Below are positions 8,237 to 8,724 of a DNA stretch of 8,724 nt, in pieces. The position numbers and the translations under genes are program-made. Source of the stretch: Comamonadaceae bacterium (GTDB taxonomy: Bacteria; Pseudomonadota; Gammaproteobacteria; Burkholderiales; Burkholderiaceae_C); the NCBI GenBank assembly GCA_947454585.1, contig CANGML010000055.1, forward strand, positions 1-8,724, given 5' to 3'. Each line of letters begins with the position of its first letter. Positions within the stretch are counted from its first letter, which is position 1. The notes beneath the pieces were generated by a model, which was given only the letters and a program-made list of their open reading frames with translations, was not told where the DNA came from and did no database searches.

Positions 8237-8724
8237 ATGGCTGCTCCTCTTCAAAACAACACCTTCCTTCAGGCCTGCATGCGACAGGCCACAGCCCACA
8301 CCCCGGTTTGGTTGATGCGGCAAGCGGGTCGCTATTTGCCGGAATACTGCGCCACGCGTGCCAAGGCGGGCAGTTTCATGGGCCTCGCCACGAATGTGGA
8401 CTTCGCCACCGAAGTGACCTTGCAGCCTTTAGATCGCTATCCCTTGGATGCCGCCATTTTGTTCAGCGACATCTTGACTGTGCCAGATGCGATGGGCTTG
8501 GGCTTGAGCTTCGAACAAGGCGAAGGTCCGCGCTTTGCGACAAGCGTGCGCGATGAAGCGGCGGTTGCTCAACTGGCTGTGCCCGACATGAACAAACTGC
8601 GTTATGTGTTTGACGCGGTCACCTCCATCCGCCACGCCTTGAACGGACGCGTGCCATTGATTGGTTTTTCTGGCAGCCCTTGGACATTGGCTTGCTACAT
8701 GGTCGAGGGAGCGGGCTCTGACGA
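8237..8724 (+). CDS. hemE: Uroporphyrinogen decarboxylase (N-terminal part, runs off the window)
   Basis: The first 162 codons are present; family members are about 350-370 residues, so somewhat over half is missing. The enzyme removes four acetate carboxyls from uroporphyrinogen III to give coproporphyrinogen III in the cytoplasm. Diagnostic motifs are [15 protein letters not shown] (23-37), with the substrate-binding Arg28 and Arg32, [15 protein letters not shown] (73-87), with the essential Asp78, and [17 protein letters not shown] (142-158). The ATG at 8237 starts [13 protein letters not shown], which is usual for proteobacterial HemE. No clear Shine-Dalgarno precedes it. The 29-bp gap after hemC holds an A/T-rich run but no convincing terminator, so co-transcription with hemBC is likely. 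Confidence 0.96.
   Translation, partial: MAAPLQNNTFLQACMRQATAHTPVWLMRQAGRYLPEYCATRAKAGSFMGLATNVDFATEVTLQPLDRYPLDAAILFSDILTVPDAMGLGLSFEQGEGPRFATSVRDEAAVAQLAVPDMNKLRYVFDAVTSIRHALNGRVPLIGFSGSPWTLACYMVEGAGSD

Overview
The window looks like chromosomal DNA of a betaproteobacterium, most likely from the order Burkholderiales. Three things point there: tandem periplasmic binding proteins of the Bug/TctC family (greatly expanded in that order), an aspartate-type HemB, and the moderate-to-high GC. The genus cannot be settled from the sequence alone.

Layout. (a) Positions 2-3036, all on +: the last codons of a molybdenum hydroxylase large subunit of the xanthine dehydrogenase family, a 99-bp gap holding a hairpin, two consecutive Bug/TctC solute-binding proteins, and an alpha/beta hydrolase. 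The last three are tightly packed (21-bp gap, then a 1-bp TAATG overlap) and are probably co-transcribed. Together they look like an uptake and catabolism cluster for an unidentified carboxylated or aromatic compound. No TctA/TctB membrane component is in view. (b) Positions 3045-6152 on -: a single 1035-residue gene with an N-terminal DUF4062 domain, a STAND/NACHT-type P-loop NTPase, a helical or winged-helix connector and a C-terminal array of about seven TPRs. This is the architecture of an NLR-like sensor, with an N-terminal region resembling that of animal NWD1/TEP1 proteins. It stands alone between two metabolic blocks and is the most interesting item in the window. (c) Positions 6153-6273: a divergent intergenic region with a plausible sigma70-type promoter for hemB. 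A perfect inverted repeat overlaps the expected transcription start. (d) Positions 6274-8724 on +: tetrapyrrole genes hemB, hemC (overlapping by ATGA) and the first 162 codons of hemE, which runs off the window. hemD, often the next gene after hemC, is absent here.

How they work together. HemB condenses two 5-aminolevulinate molecules into porphobilinogen. HemC polymerises four porphobilinogens into hydroxymethylbilane. HemE decarboxylates uroporphyrinogen III, which requires a HemD encoded elsewhere. The oxidase, binding proteins and hydrolase probably serve one catabolic route. The STAND gene has no visible metabolic link to either side. Its domain plan suggests signal sensing, possibly anti-phage defence or stress signalling, but nothing in the window proves this.
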